Below, one piece after another: positions 51,455 through 59,285 of a stretch of 64,000 nucleotides of DNA; the stretch's first letter is position 1; each line of letters opens with the position of its first letter. Both the position numbers and the translations under genes were made by a program. The notes beneath the pieces are model-generated. The model searched no databases. It was not told the DNA's origin and worked only from the letters and a program-made list of their open reading frames with translations. Source of the stretch: Halobacterium sp. KA-4 (GTDB taxonomy: Archaea; Halobacteriota; Halobacteria; Halobacteriales; Halobacteriaceae); assembly GCF_021028995.1 (NCBI RefSeq), contig NZ_JAJJZG010000002.1, positions 62,001 to 126,000 on the forward strand, given 5' to 3'.

Positions 51455-51556
51455 CGGGAGAGCATAGCTCTCCCGAGACGCCGAAAATCGCGGAGCGATT
51501 TTCGGAAGAATCTTCAAGGGCGAGCGAACGAGCACAGCGAGGCGCGGAGCGCCTCG
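51455..51556. repeat. Second cluster of perfect intergenic hairpins
   Basis: In the 275-bp gene-free stretch between tsr3 and L40e three perfect inverted repeats occur: CGGGAGAGC/GCTCTCCCG with loop ATA (51455-51475), CCGAAAATCGC/GCGATTTTCGG with loop GGA (51481-51505), and CGAGGCGC/GCGCCTCG with loop GGA (51538-51556). Stem lengths are 9, 11 and 8 bp. The tiny GGA loop recurs in the cluster at 12352. The rest of the stretch is AGCGAGCG-rich and non-coding. Confidence 0.7.
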
Positions 51557-51621
51557 GAGTGAGCGAACGGCGACTGTCAGGAGGCGTGAACAGCGAGCGA
51601 GGGAGGGCTTGGTTTCGAACA

Positions 51622-51629
51622 GCTTAAAC
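51622..51629 (+). promoter_or_regulatory. TATA-like element of the L40e gene
   Basis: GCTTAAAC centred about 27 nt before the ATG at 51653, the same octamer as before the M50 protease gene at 3.8 kb (minus strand). Confidence 0.55.
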
Positions 51630-51652
51630 GCACCCCGAGCGAACGAGAGCGC

Positions 51653-51796
51653 ATGAGCGAGACTATCGAGAAACGCCTGCTCGAGAAGCAGATTTGCATG
51701 CGCTGTAACGCCCGGAACCCGAAGCGCGCCTCCGAGTGCCGCAAGTGCGGGTACAAGAACCTGCGCCCGAAGGCCAAGGAGTCCCGCTCGACGTAA
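51653..51796 (+). CDS. rpl40e: 50S ribosomal protein L40e
   Basis: A 47-residue zinc-ribbon ribosomal protein: [20 protein letters not shown], then Cys29 and Cys32 with [16 protein letters not shown]. The four Cys (15, 18, 29, 32) bind zinc. This is the archaeal L40e, without the ubiquitin fusion of eukaryotes. Its stop is immediately followed by the stop of the convergent acetyltransferase gene. Confidence 0.93.
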   Translation: MSETIEKRLLEKQICMRCNARNPKRASECRKCGYKNLRPKAKESRST

Positions 51797-52339
51797 TCAG
51801 TCCTTTTCGCCGTTCCACTCGTCTTCGAGCACCGAGTAGTAGCGCACGTCCCGGTACTCGCCGTCAACGAAGGCTTCGTCGCGGTGGGTGCCCTCCAACT
51901 CGAAGCCGAGTTTCTCCCAGATGCGCGCGGAGGCGTCGTTGTGCTCGAAGACGCGCGCGACGACGCGGTGGCGGCGGTGCTGGGCGAACGCGTACTGCGT
52001 GACGAGACGGCCGGCTTCGGTGCCGTAGCCGTTCCCCCAGAACTCCTCGGCGAGGAAGAGGCCGACTTCGGCGCTGCCGTTCACGTCGTCGGCGTCGTTG
52101 ACGCCGACGCTGCCGATTGGCTGGTCGTCCACTGCGACGACGAAGTCCACGCTCCCGTTGTCGGCGCTGGCGTGTTCCTCGTACCACTCTCGCTCCTGTT
52201 TCGCGGTCAGCGGCGTGCGCGCGGACAGCGACGGCCAGACGGCGGGGTCGTTGAGCGTCTCGCGGAGGAACTCCAGGTCGTCCTCGGCGACCGCACAGAG
52301 GTCGACGGCGTCGCCCTCGAGGAATGGTCTCCCGGGCAT
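51797..52339 (-). CDS. GNAT-family N-acetyltransferase (RimJ/RimL type)
   Basis: A 180-residue acetyl-CoA-dependent acetyltransferase. Start MPGRPFLEGDAVDLCAVAED; core strands in VDFVVAVDDQPIGSVGVNDA; pyrophosphate-binding loop EEFWGNGYGTEAGRLVTQYA (Q/RxxGxG/A) and ARVFEHNDASARIWEKLGFE as in RimJ/RimL. The acceptor may be an N-terminus, a tRNA or a metabolite. The ATG at 52339 fits the family. It is convergent with L40e with no intervening base. Confidence 0.9.
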   Translation of the reverse strand: MPGRPFLEGDAVDLCAVAEDDLEFLRETLNDPAVWPSLSARTPLTAKQEREWYEEHASADNGSVDFVVAVDDQPIGSVGVNDADDVNGSAEVGLFLAEEFWGNGYGTEAGRLVTQYAFAQHRRHRVVARVFEHNDASARIWEKLGFELEGTHRDEAFVDGEYRDVRYYSVLEDEWNGEKD

Positions 52340-52408
52340 ACGCGAGAGCACTACCTCCGTGGGAAAAAGGGTTCCTCGGGTGTGTCAGACAGTCTCATTC
52401 TCGAGGTT

Positions 52409-53017
52409 CTACTCGTCGTACTTGGGTTCGCGGCGCTCGGCGCGTTCGAGCGCGCGCTCGACGACCTCGCGGACGTCGCCGTGGAAGACGCTGCCGTGGC
52501 CCGCGTACATGTGCTCGACAGAATCGGGCATGCGCTGGAGGAGTTCGCGGATGCTCCCGATGAGGCGCTCGCGGGACTGGCCGGTCATGTCGGTGCGGCC
52601 GAAGCTCCCGTCGTCGAACGCGCCGTCGTCGTGGACGACGACGTCCCCGGAGAACAGCGCGGCGTCGGAGACCAGCGAGACGTGGTCGGGGGCGTGGCCG
52701 GGCGTGAATACCACGTCGAAGTCGTCGTCGCCGATTCGGACGGTGTCGCCGTCGCCGACTTCGTGCGTTCGGAGGCGGTGGTCGGCGAACGCGTACACGT
52801 CGGGGTCGAAGGCCTCCACGACCGCATCCAGTTGTTCGACGTGGTCGCCGTGCTGGTGGGTGAGGACGACGCGTTCGAGGTCGTCGACGTGCCGCCGAAC
52901 CTCGTCGACGACGCCGTCGTAGGCACCGGCGTCCACGAGCGTCGGCTCGTCGCCGGGCACGAGGTAGGCGTTGCACGTGAACGTCTCGGCGTCGCGGGTG
53001 ACGTGGACTACGTCCAT
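52409..53017 (-). CDS. Metallo-beta-lactamase-fold hydrolase (glyoxalase II-like)
   Basis: A 202-residue compact MBL enzyme: CNAYLVPGDEPTLVDAGAYD, VVLTHQHGDHVEQLDAVVEA (metal-binding HxHxDH), FTPGHAPDHVSLVSD, ALFSGDVVVHDDGAFDDG and EHMYAGHGSVFHGD. All ligands are present. It may hydrolyse thioesters (glyoxalase II type); the substrate is not known. The ATG at 53017 marks the family start. Monocistronic, divergent from the DUF5786-like gene. Confidence 0.88.
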   Translation of the reverse strand: MDVVHVTRDAETFTCNAYLVPGDEPTLVDAGAYDGVVDEVRRHVDDLERVVLTHQHGDHVEQLDAVVEAFDPDVYAFADHRLRTHEVGDGDTVRIGDDDFDVVFTPGHAPDHVSLVSDAALFSGDVVVHDDGAFDDGSFGRTDMTGQSRERLIGSIRELLQRMPDSVEHMYAGHGSVFHGDVREVVERALERAERREPKYDE

Positions 53018-53123
53018 GCCGACACCCAGGCCCGCGTGCGTGGTAAAACGGCCGGGTTTTTGACGGCCGCCCACCTACTCGGCGGGGAACTTTTGGGGGA
53101 GGAATCCGTATGTGTACACGAAC

Positions 53124-53303
53124 ATGGGTTTCGGGAGTTACGACGAATCCGAACAGGAGAACCAGTCTCTGGACTCGGATGACATCGACGCAGAGGAGGG
53201 GCTCGACACCGCGGAGTTCGAGCACAGCGGGGACGTGAATTACGAAATCGGGGCGTCGAACGACGAACTGCTCGACCGGCTGCAGGACATCAAAGGCGAG
53301 TAG
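53124..53303 (+). CDS. Small acidic protein, DUF5786-like
   Basis: A 59-residue, strongly acidic protein starting MGFGSYDESEQENQSLDSDD, with a terminal helix (SNDELLDRLQDIKGE). I recall it as the haloarchaeal DUF5786 family, function unknown. A GTG four codons upstream is possible, but homologues start at MGFGSYD. It ends 33 bp before the DUF99 gene on the same strand. Confidence 0.7.
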   Translation: MGFGSYDESEQENQSLDSDDIDAEEGLDTAEFEHSGDVNYEIGASNDELLDRLQDIKGE

Positions 53304-53336
53304 CGTGGACGACCGCAGTGAGCTGCGAGTAGAGCA

Positions 53337-53888
53337 GTGAAGTCCGGGACGCGAGCGCTCGGCGTCGCGGAGTCCTATCAGGGGGATGCGTCGACGTTCG
53401 CCGGTGCGGTCGTGCGGGCGTCCCGCGTCGCGGACGGCTTTTCGTTTACTTCGTGTACGGTCGGTGGCCTCGACAGCACCGCGGCCGTCGTCGACTGCTA
53501 CCAGCAGTTGGACCGCGAGGACGTCCAATACGTCCTCGTGTCGGGCATCGCGCCCGCGTGGTTCAACATCGTCGACCTCCACGCCGTCCACGACGCCGTC
53601 TCGCGGCCCGTGCTCTCCGTCTCCTTCGAGGAGAGCGAGGGACTCGAAGCCGCCATCCGGCGGGAGTTCTCGGGCGACGAACGCGACCGGCGCCTCGCAG
53701 TCTACGAGCGCCAACCCGACCGCGAGCCCGTGACCGTGAACGACGAACAGGTGTTCGTGCGCGCGGTCGGCTGCGAGAATCCCAAAGAAGTCGTTCGGGC
53801 GTTCACGCCCGAAGGCGGCCGTCCCGAGCCGTTGCGGGTGGCACGGCTAGCGGCACGTGCGGCCGACCGAAGGGAGGCCGCAGACTGA
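53337..53888 (+). CDS. DUF99-family protein (endonuclease V-like fold)
   Basis: A 183-residue archaeal protein starting (GTG) VKSGTRALGVAESYQGDA. DUF99 proteins share the endonuclease V fold: an acidic/strand core with DVQYVLVSGIAPAWFNIVDL and RPVLSVSFEESEGLEAAIRR is visible. Biochemical activity is not established. The GTG start is 33 bp after the DUF5786-like stop; both probably share a transcript. Confidence 0.85.
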   Translation: MKSGTRALGVAESYQGDASTFAGAVVRASRVADGFSFTSCTVGGLDSTAAVVDCYQQLDREDVQYVLVSGIAPAWFNIVDLHAVHDAVSRPVLSVSFEESEGLEAAIRREFSGDERDRRLAVYERQPDREPVTVNDEQVFVRAVGCENPKEVVRAFTPEGGRPEPLRVARLAARAADRREAAD

Positions 53889-54025
53889 GCGAGCGGAGAG
53901 CGCGTGCTCGACCGGATGGGAGAGCACGAAGCGACCCGTGAGCCGCGCGGCCGACGAGTACATGAGACCGCAGGCGACGACTCGGGTCTGTAACGCTTAA
54001 CCCGGCGGCCGTGGTCGGCACACGC

Positions 54026-54622
54026 ATGAGCGACATCGACGGCATGGAGGGCGTGGAAGTCACGGAGTGCACGCGCTGTGCGGACCTCGTGGAGTCCCGC
54101 AGCCAAATCGTGAACGGGGACGGTCCCGAGGACGCCGGCGTGCTGTTCGTCGGGGAGGCGCCCGGCGAGTCCGAAGACGAGGAGGGCGTGCCGTTCGTCG
54201 GGCGCAGCGGCGACGTGCTCGACGACGAGCTCCGGGACGCGGGGCTGCCGCGCGCGGACGTCCGCATCACGAACTGCGTGCGGTGTCGACCGCCCGAGAA
54301 CCGCGACCCCAGTCAGGAGGAGTTAGCGAACTGCCGGCCGTACCTCGAACGCGAAATCGAGCTCGTCGACCCCGAGGTCGTCGTCACGCTCGGGAAGGTG
54401 CCCGGCGAACACCTGCTCGGGCGGGACATCGCGGTGACGAACGAAGCCGGTAGCGTCGAGCGCGTCGAACTCGGCGGCGAGCCCCGTGAAGTGTTGATTT
54501 GTCTGCATCCGGCGGCGACGCTGTACGACGCGAGCCAGCGCGAGACGTTCACGAAGACGATAGAGAAAGCGGCGACGATAGCGGGCGGGAACAGCGGGCA
54601 GGCCCAGTTGGGGGACTACTGA
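54026..54622 (+). CDS. udg: Uracil-DNA glycosylase, family 4 (Fe-S)
   Basis: A 198-residue DNA-repair enzyme that removes uracil arising from cytosine deamination, a frequent event in GC-rich hot or radiation-exposed genomes. Catalytic/substrate motifs: VLFVGEAPGESEDEEGVPFV (GEAPGxxE), ITNCVRCRPPENR, VVVTLGKVPGEHLL and LHPAATLYDASQR. Cysteines 15, 18, 87 and 103 fit the 4Fe-4S cluster of family 4; Cys84 is additional. The ATG at 54026 is chosen over an upstream Met that adds five residues. Convergent with phnE. Confidence 0.94.
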   Translation: MSDIDGMEGVEVTECTRCADLVESRSQIVNGDGPEDAGVLFVGEAPGESEDEEGVPFVGRSGDVLDDELRDAGLPRADVRITNCVRCRPPENRDPSQEELANCRPYLEREIELVDPEVVVTLGKVPGEHLLGRDIAVTNEAGSVERVELGGEPREVLICLHPAATLYDASQRETFTKTIEKAATIAGGNSGQAQLGDY

Positions 54623-54623
54623 G

Positions 54624-55634
54624 CTACTGCCAGAGCGTGCGGACCATCCGCTGGGGGAACTCCACGATGAGCGCGATGAGTCCCTGCGACTCCTCGGTGC
54701 CGCGGATGTACGCGCGGACGCGCTGGCTGACGACTTCCACGGAGATGACGAGCACGAAGATGACCAGAATCGTCGCCATCATGTTCGTGTACTTGAACAG
54801 GCCGCGCTGGACCTGGAGGACGTACCCCAGACCGCCGCCGCCGATGAGCCCCATGGTGACGGCGATGCGCGTGTTGATTTCAAGGATGTACATCGTCCAC
54901 GCGATGAACGGCGAGAACACCTGGCTCAGCATCCCGAAGACGACGCGCTGGGGGCCGCTGGCCCCGGTCGAACCGATGGCCTCGATGGGGCCGTCCTCGA
55001 CCTCTTCGAGGGCGTCGGTGAACAGCCGGCCGAGGTTCCCCATGGTGTCGGTGCCGATGGCGAGCGTCGCCGTGAACGGCGTGACGCCGCCCAGCGGGAT
55101 GTAGATGAGCGCCCAGACGAGCGCGGGAATCGCGCGGATGACGCTCATCGTGCCGCGGAAGATGAAGTTGAACGGGTACGGCGTGACGCGCTCGGATCCG
55201 AGCACGCCCAGCAGGAGCGCGCCCGGCAGGCCGAGCACGGTGCCCGCGAACCCCATCGCGAGCGTGATGAACATCTGGCCGGGGACGAACGTCCAATTCC
55301 AGAACGCGACGCCCGCGCCGTTGGTCTGGAGCTCGAAGAGGAGGTTGTTCTGCTGGATGAACGACCAGTACGCGCCCGTGTCCACGAACGGGATGCCGAA
55401 TATCTCGCCGGGCGGGAAGAACTGTCCGAGCGCGTCCCGGAAGTCCGGCCAGTACTCCATGATTTCGGCGATGGAGAAGCCGACCTGACCGAGCGCCAGC
55501 GAGAACAGCCAGCCGAACACGACCAGCGCGAACAGGCCGAAGACCTGTCGCGCGCGCTTGTTGATGCGGAGTCGCGTGAATTGCTCCTGGACGGCGCCCG
55601 ATACGGACTGCTCGGACTCTGGCTCCGTGCTCAT
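54624..55634 (-). CDS. phnE: Phosphonate-type ABC transporter permease
   Basis: A 336-residue permease with six or seven helices. The binding-protein-dependent permease motif region reads AIPALVWALIYIPLGGVTPF and EVEDGPIEAIGSTGASGPQR (EAA-like loop contacting the ATPase). It begins with a soluble ~35-residue N-terminus. Its start overlaps the phnC stop (ATGA at 55631-55634), so both are co-translated. It resembles PhnE of phosphonate/phosphite importers. Confidence 0.9.
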   Translation of the reverse strand: MSTEPESEQSVSGAVQEQFTRLRINKRARQVFGLFALVVFGWLFSLALGQVGFSIAEIMEYWPDFRDALGQFFPPGEIFGIPFVDTGAYWSFIQQNNLLFELQTNGAGVAFWNWTFVPGQMFITLAMGFAGTVLGLPGALLLGVLGSERVTPYPFNFIFRGTMSVIRAIPALVWALIYIPLGGVTPFTATLAIGTDTMGNLGRLFTDALEEVEDGPIEAIGSTGASGPQRVVFGMLSQVFSPFIAWTMYILEINTRIAVTMGLIGGGGLGYVLQVQRGLFKYTNMMATILVIFVLVISVEVVSQRVRAYIRGTEESQGLIALIVEFPQRMVRTLWQ

Positions 55635-56374
55635 GCTTCGGCCTCCGTGCGGATGGCTTCGGTCTCGATCGTCCCGTATATCTCGTCGATGACGTCGACA
55701 GTGAGGTCGTCGCGGTAGCCGTCGAAGATGACTTCGCCGTCTTTCATGCCGAGGAAGCGCTCCCCGAATTCGCGGGCGATGTTTACCTGGTGGAGGCTCG
55801 CGAGCGTCGACAGGCCGCGCTCGTCGGCCGCCGCACGGATGTAGGCCATCACCTGTTCGGCCGACGCCGGGTCGAGGCTCGCGACCGGCTCGTCGGCGAG
55901 CAGGAGGTTCGGTTTCTGGACGAGCGCGCGAGCGATGCCGACGCGTTGCTGTTGGCCGCCGCTCATCTGCCCGACCGACTGCCCGGACTCCTCGAGCAGG
56001 CCGACGGTTTCGAGGGCGCGCAGCGCCTCGTACTTGTCCTCCTCGGGGTACCGACCGAGGAGGCTGTTGAAGAAGGACGTGCGGCCGAGTGCACCCGTGA
56101 GGGCGTTGTTGTACGCGCTCATCTCCTCGATGAGGTAGTGCTGCTGGAACACCATCGCGACGTCGTCCCGCGGCCCCTGCACGGGGTCGCCGTTGATGGT
56201 GATCGACCCCTCCGTCGGCTCGGTGATGCCGTTGAGACAGCGCAGAAGCGTCGACTTCCCCGCGCCGGACTCGCCGAGCACGACGACGAACTCACCGTCG
56301 GGAATCGTGAACGAGACGTCGTCGACAGCTTGAATCTCGCCGTAGGATTTGCTCAGGTTTGAGACTTCAATCAT
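55631..56374 (-). CDS. phnC: Phosphonate-type ABC transporter ATPase
   Basis: A 247-residue ATPase that drives import. Walker A VVLGESGAGKSTLLRCLNG, Q-loop near MVFQQHYLIEEMSAYNNALT, ABC signature VGQMSGGQQQRVGIARALVQ, Walker B LLLADEPVASLDP and H-loop STLASLHQVNIAREF are all present. It overlaps phnE by 4 bp and follows phnD by 87 bp on the same strand, forming phnDCE. Confidence 0.93.
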   Translation of the reverse strand: MIEVSNLSKSYGEIQAVDDVSFTIPDGEFVVVLGESGAGKSTLLRCLNGITEPTEGSITINGDPVQGPRDDVAMVFQQHYLIEEMSAYNNALTGALGRTSFFNSLLGRYPEEDKYEALRALETVGLLEESGQSVGQMSGGQQQRVGIARALVQKPNLLLADEPVASLDPASAEQVMAYIRAAADERGLSTLASLHQVNIAREFGERFLGMKDGEVIFDGYRDDLTVDVIDEIYGTIETEAIRTEAEA

Positions 56375-56461
56375 TACTTGTACGGCCGCCTGACCCGACT
56401 GGCGGGCTTGTAGGGGGTCATCACGGGTAACAAATAGGTTAATCGATTAGGCGCGTCGGCG

Positions 56462-57496
56462 TTACGCGTTCCCGAGCTCGACGCCGAGCTCCTCGAAGGC
56501 GTCCCGGACCGGCTGGTAGTCCTCGACGGAGCCCTCGCTGAGTCCCGTGAACCAGAGCTGCTGGTCGTCCGAGAGGTCCTCGTTGATGAGGTCCTCCTCG
56601 GTGGCGTTCAGCAGCGCGTCGGTGACGTCGGACTTGACCGTCTCGTCGAGCCCCGAGCGGATGAGGATGGGCGCGCGCGGAATCGGGTTCGAGCACTGCA
56701 GCAACTGGAGTTCCGGGCTCTCGGTGCCGAGGTCGCCGTCGTTCTCGGCGGACATGTCCAGGAACTGCTGCGGGAACTGGTCTTTGGGGACGTGCGGGGC
56801 CGTGGAGAACGCGCCGGTGCCGGCGGCCTTCACGGGGTCGCGGTTGATGAGCGTCTCGCGGGCCTGCGAGTGGTCCGACCACTGGCCCTCGAAGTCGTTC
56901 GGCGTGCCGTTGGGCGCGCCGCCGGTGTCGAGGCCGGCCTGCTTGAGCATGTACAGCGGGAAGATGGAGCCGCTCGTGGAGAGCCGGTCGGCGAAGGCGA
57001 CCGTCTCGCCTTCGAGGTCCGAGAGCTGCTCGATGTCGCTGTCCGGCGTCGTCGTGAGGAGCGAGAAGTACTTCGCGGCGCCGTAGGCGATGCGGATGCC
57101 CGCGACTTCCGCGACGTCGTTGTCCGCGCTCTGGATGGCGATGGCCGGCGCGGCGTCGGCGACGTCCGTCTGGCCGGACTCCAGCGAGGAGTACACCGCC
57201 GCGTAGTCCGCGGCGACGCTCGACGTGATGGAGACGTCCGCCTCGGATTCGAGGTAGTCGAACATCGGCTGGTACTGCTGCTGGACGTCGACGTCGGATT
57301 CGGCCGGCGTCAGCGTGAATGTGAGGTCCGTCGGGCCGCTCTCGGTCGTGCCGGCCGTCGTGCCCGAAGTCGTCCCGGAACCGCCGCTCTCGGTGCCGTC
57401 GCCGTCGCCGCCGTCACCGGTGCAGCCAGCGAGTCCCGTGAGTCCAGCGATACCTGTCGCACCTGCGATTTTGAGGAATTTGCGTCGTCCCGCCAT
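56462..57496 (-). CDS. phnD: Phosphonate-type ABC transporter substrate-binding lipoprotein
   Basis: A 344-residue periplasmic-type binding protein anchored outside the membrane. It has a basic n-region, a hydrophobic stretch and a lipobox Cys (MAGRRKFLKIAGATGIAGLT then LAGCTG), a Gly/Ser/Thr-rich linker and then LTFTLTPAESDVDVQQQYQP typical of PhnD. LSTSGSIFPLYMLKQAGLD and TGAFSTAPHVPKDQ belong to the binding cleft. The ligand may be phosphonate, phosphite or another small phosphorus compound; C-P lyase genes are absent from the window. The ATG at 57496 precedes the signal; a longer frame adds 17 residues. Confidence 0.9.
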   Translation of the reverse strand: MAGRRKFLKIAGATGIAGLTGLAGCTGDGGDGDGTESGGSGTTSGTTAGTTESGPTDLTFTLTPAESDVDVQQQYQPMFDYLESEADVSITSSVAADYAAVYSSLESGQTDVADAAPAIAIQSADNDVAEVAGIRIAYGAAKYFSLLTTTPDSDIEQLSDLEGETVAFADRLSTSGSIFPLYMLKQAGLDTGGAPNGTPNDFEGQWSDHSQARETLINRDPVKAAGTGAFSTAPHVPKDQFPQQFLDMSAENDGDLGTESPELQLLQCSNPIPRAPILIRSGLDETVKSDVTDALLNATEEDLINEDLSDDQQLWFTGLSEGSVEDYQPVRDAFEELGVELGNA

Positions 57497-57626
57497 GGGA
57501 AATTCGTTTGTGAATACGAGAGATGGTTCAAAAGGTTTGTCCTTCAACTATATCGAACAGTAACCACCACTATGTAACAAACGGCGGAGGGAAACCCACT
57601 TGCAACTGGGGGGCGAAGGCACGAAC

Positions 57627-58283
57627 ATGAGTATCTCGTCGACCGACCAGACGACGGCCTCGGTCGTCGTCGTGGACTACGGGCTGGGGAACCTCCGGAG
57701 TGTCACGCGCGGGCTCGAACGCGCGAACGCGGACGTGACAATCTCTGACGACCCCGGCGCACTCGACGACGCCGACGGCATCGTGCTCCCGGGCGTCGGC
57801 GCGTTCGGCGACGGCATGGAGAACGCCGGCCCGTTCCGCGACGCGCTCGTCGACGCCGCCGACGAGGGCCGCCCGCTGTTCGGCATCTGTCTCGGGATGC
57901 AGATGTTGCTCACGGAGAGCGAGGAAGCCGAACGCGAGGGGCAAGGCGACGTGAAGGGCCTGGACCTGATTCCGGGGCGCAACCGTCGATTCACGGGCGA
58001 CGTGAAGGTCCCGCACATGGGATGGAACGAACTCGACGTCGTCCGCGACCACCCGCTTGTCGAGGGCGTCGACGGCGAGTATGCGTACTTCGTGCACTCC
58101 TACTACGCCGAGCCGGACAGCGACGACCACGTGGTCGCCGAGACCGACTACGGCGAGGCGTTCCCGTCCATCGTCGCCAACGACGAGGGCAACGTCTTCG
58201 GCACCCAGTTCCACCCCGAGAAATCCGGCGAGACCGGGCTCCAGATTCTCCGGAACTTCGTGGACATCTGCGCCGACCAGTAG
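57627..58283 (+). CDS. hisH: Imidazole glycerol phosphate synthase subunit HisH
   Basis: A 218-residue glutamine amidotransferase that supplies ammonia to HisF in histidine synthesis. Catalytic Cys88 is in LFGICLGMQMLLT; the His/Glu pair is in GTQFHPEKSGETGL. VVVDYGLGNLRSVTRGLERA and VKVPHMGWNELD are family marks. HisF and other his genes are not in the window, as usual for dispersed haloarchaeal his genes. The ATG at 57627 fits homologues. It is divergent from phnD and followed by a hairpin terminator. Confidence 0.95.
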   Translation: MSISSTDQTTASVVVVDYGLGNLRSVTRGLERANADVTISDDPGALDDADGIVLPGVGAFGDGMENAGPFRDALVDAADEGRPLFGICLGMQMLLTESEEAEREGQGDVKGLDLIPGRNRRFTGDVKVPHMGWNELDVVRDHPLVEGVDGEYAYFVHSYYAEPDSDDHVVAETDYGEAFPSIVANDEGNVFGTQFHPEKSGETGLQILRNFVDICADQ

Positions 58284-58290
58284 CCCGTCA

Positions 58291-58318
58291 GCTGTTCTCG
58301 GTCCCAAACAGCATTTTT
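58291..58318 (+). terminator. Hairpin plus U-tract after hisH
   Basis: GCTGTT (58291-58296) pairs with AACAGC (58307-58312), followed by ATTTTT (58313-58318). It lies 8-35 nt after the hisH stop. The rest of the 295-bp gap to 58578 is AGCGAGCG-rich DNA without a gene; a minus-strand T-tract (58567-58571) may end the SWIM transcript. Confidence 0.6.
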
Positions 58319-58578
58319 CTCCCGTTCCGTCGACAACGAGCGTACGACCACCGTAGCGTAGGTTCGTGAGGCAGAGGAGGACGGCGTACTGACCAACCGA
58401 CAACGAGCATCCGCGAGCGAGCGGCTCGAAAAGCCCGAACGAAGCGGTTCACCGCGCGACCGCAGGGAGCGCGGGCCGACGACTGACCAGAGCGAGCGTC
58501 GGGAAGAAGGAGTGCTTTTTCCGCAAGTTTTTGCCAGCGAGCGGCACGTAGCACCGCGAGCGCAGCAAAAAGTGTGTC

Positions 58579-58917
58579 TTAGAGAAAATCCCTAACTTCG
58601 CTGTAGAACATGTCGTGGTGGTCGACTTCGCCGACGCGTTCGGCGATGTCGGTGGCGATGGCGTGCCAGCAGGATTCGTCGTGGTCGAGGTTGTACTGGC
58701 TGTCTTGGCAGTTGCAGTTGCCTTCTTCGACGATGTATTCGTCTTCGTGGCCGACGACGACGGTGAAGTCGTTGTACTGTTTGACGCGGCCTTCGCTGGC
58801 GGCTTCGATGGCGCGTTGGCCGCGGTCGCCGTGTTCGGCGAGGATGCGTTCGGTGATGGGGGCGGTGAGTTCGCCGGTGTCGGCGAGTGCGGCCCGCCAG
58901 TCGTCGACCTCGGGCAC
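58579..58917 (-). CDS. SWIM zinc-finger protein
   Basis: A 112-residue protein. A helical N-domain (about 1-45) is followed by the SWIM motif: Cys68, Cys70, Cys83 and His85 (CNCQDSQYNLDHDESCWH), the CxC-x12-CxH pattern. SWIM domains mediate DNA or protein contacts and occur on recombination and regulatory proteins. It is divergent from the glyoxylate operon, sharing the AT-rich region at 58985-59050, so a regulatory link is possible but unproven. Confidence 0.8.
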   Translation of the reverse strand: MPEVDDWRAALADTGELTAPITERILAEHGDRGQRAIEAASEGRVKQYNDFTVVVGHEDEYIVEEGNCNCQDSQYNLDHDESCWHAIATDIAERVGEVDHHDMFYSEVRDFL

Positions 58918-58987
58918 GACCCGCTGTTGGGTGGCGCGTGGTTTAGCAGGTTCGGTCGCGCGTCCGTGGTACGAGTTGGCGTATCAA

Positions 58988-59046
58988 AATAATTCCTTAA
59001 TTATTGTTAATGCCATTCGAGCCATATAACATTATTATTCATTAAC
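58988..59046. promoter_or_regulatory. AT-rich inverted repeats upstream of aceA operon (candidate operator)
   Basis: Within GC-rich DNA a run of about 65 bases is strongly AT-rich. It contains AATAATT/AATTATT (58988-58994 with 58999-59005, 4-nt spacer) and GTTAATG/CATTAAC (59006-59012 with 59040-59046, 27-nt spacer), the latter ending just before the TATA box. Such pairs suit a dimeric regulator; the SWIM gene is the nearest candidate neighbour. Confidence 0.5.
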
Positions 59047-59053
59047 TTTATGC
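59046..59053 (+). promoter_or_regulatory. TATA-like element of the aceA operon
   Basis: CTTTATGC is centred about 30 nt before an ATG at 59080 and about 104 nt before the first probable gene start at 59154, leaving a leader of roughly 75 nt if transcription begins about 25 nt downstream. Confidence 0.5.
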
Positions 59054-59153
59054 GGTTGGTCGTCCCGTCACCAGTTGCGATGCCCGTAGTACGCCACCGC
59101 ACGACCGCTCGCACCGACTATCGACCGCCACAACGACCCACAGAGACCCCACC

Positions 59154-59285
59154 ATGCCCACCTACACGGACATAGAGAACACCGGCGCGCCGGTCGTCCC
59201 GGACCTCCGGGGCGACGCCGACGAGGAAGAATCGCTATCCGAGACCGTCTGGAGCCACCGACACACGGAGCCTACTGATGAGTGA
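59154..59285 (+). CDS. 43-residue small protein coupled to aceA
   Basis: ATG at 59154 encodes [20 protein letters not shown] then [23 protein letters not shown], and its stop overlaps the aceA start by 8 bp (GATGAGTGA). It is acidic with codon use like its neighbours. No domain is recognised. Possibly a translated leader that couples ribosomes to aceA, or a small regulatory partner. It could also be non-functional; expression is not known. Confidence 0.5.
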   Translation: MPTYTDIENTGAPVVPDLRGDADEEESLSETVWSHRHTEPTDE

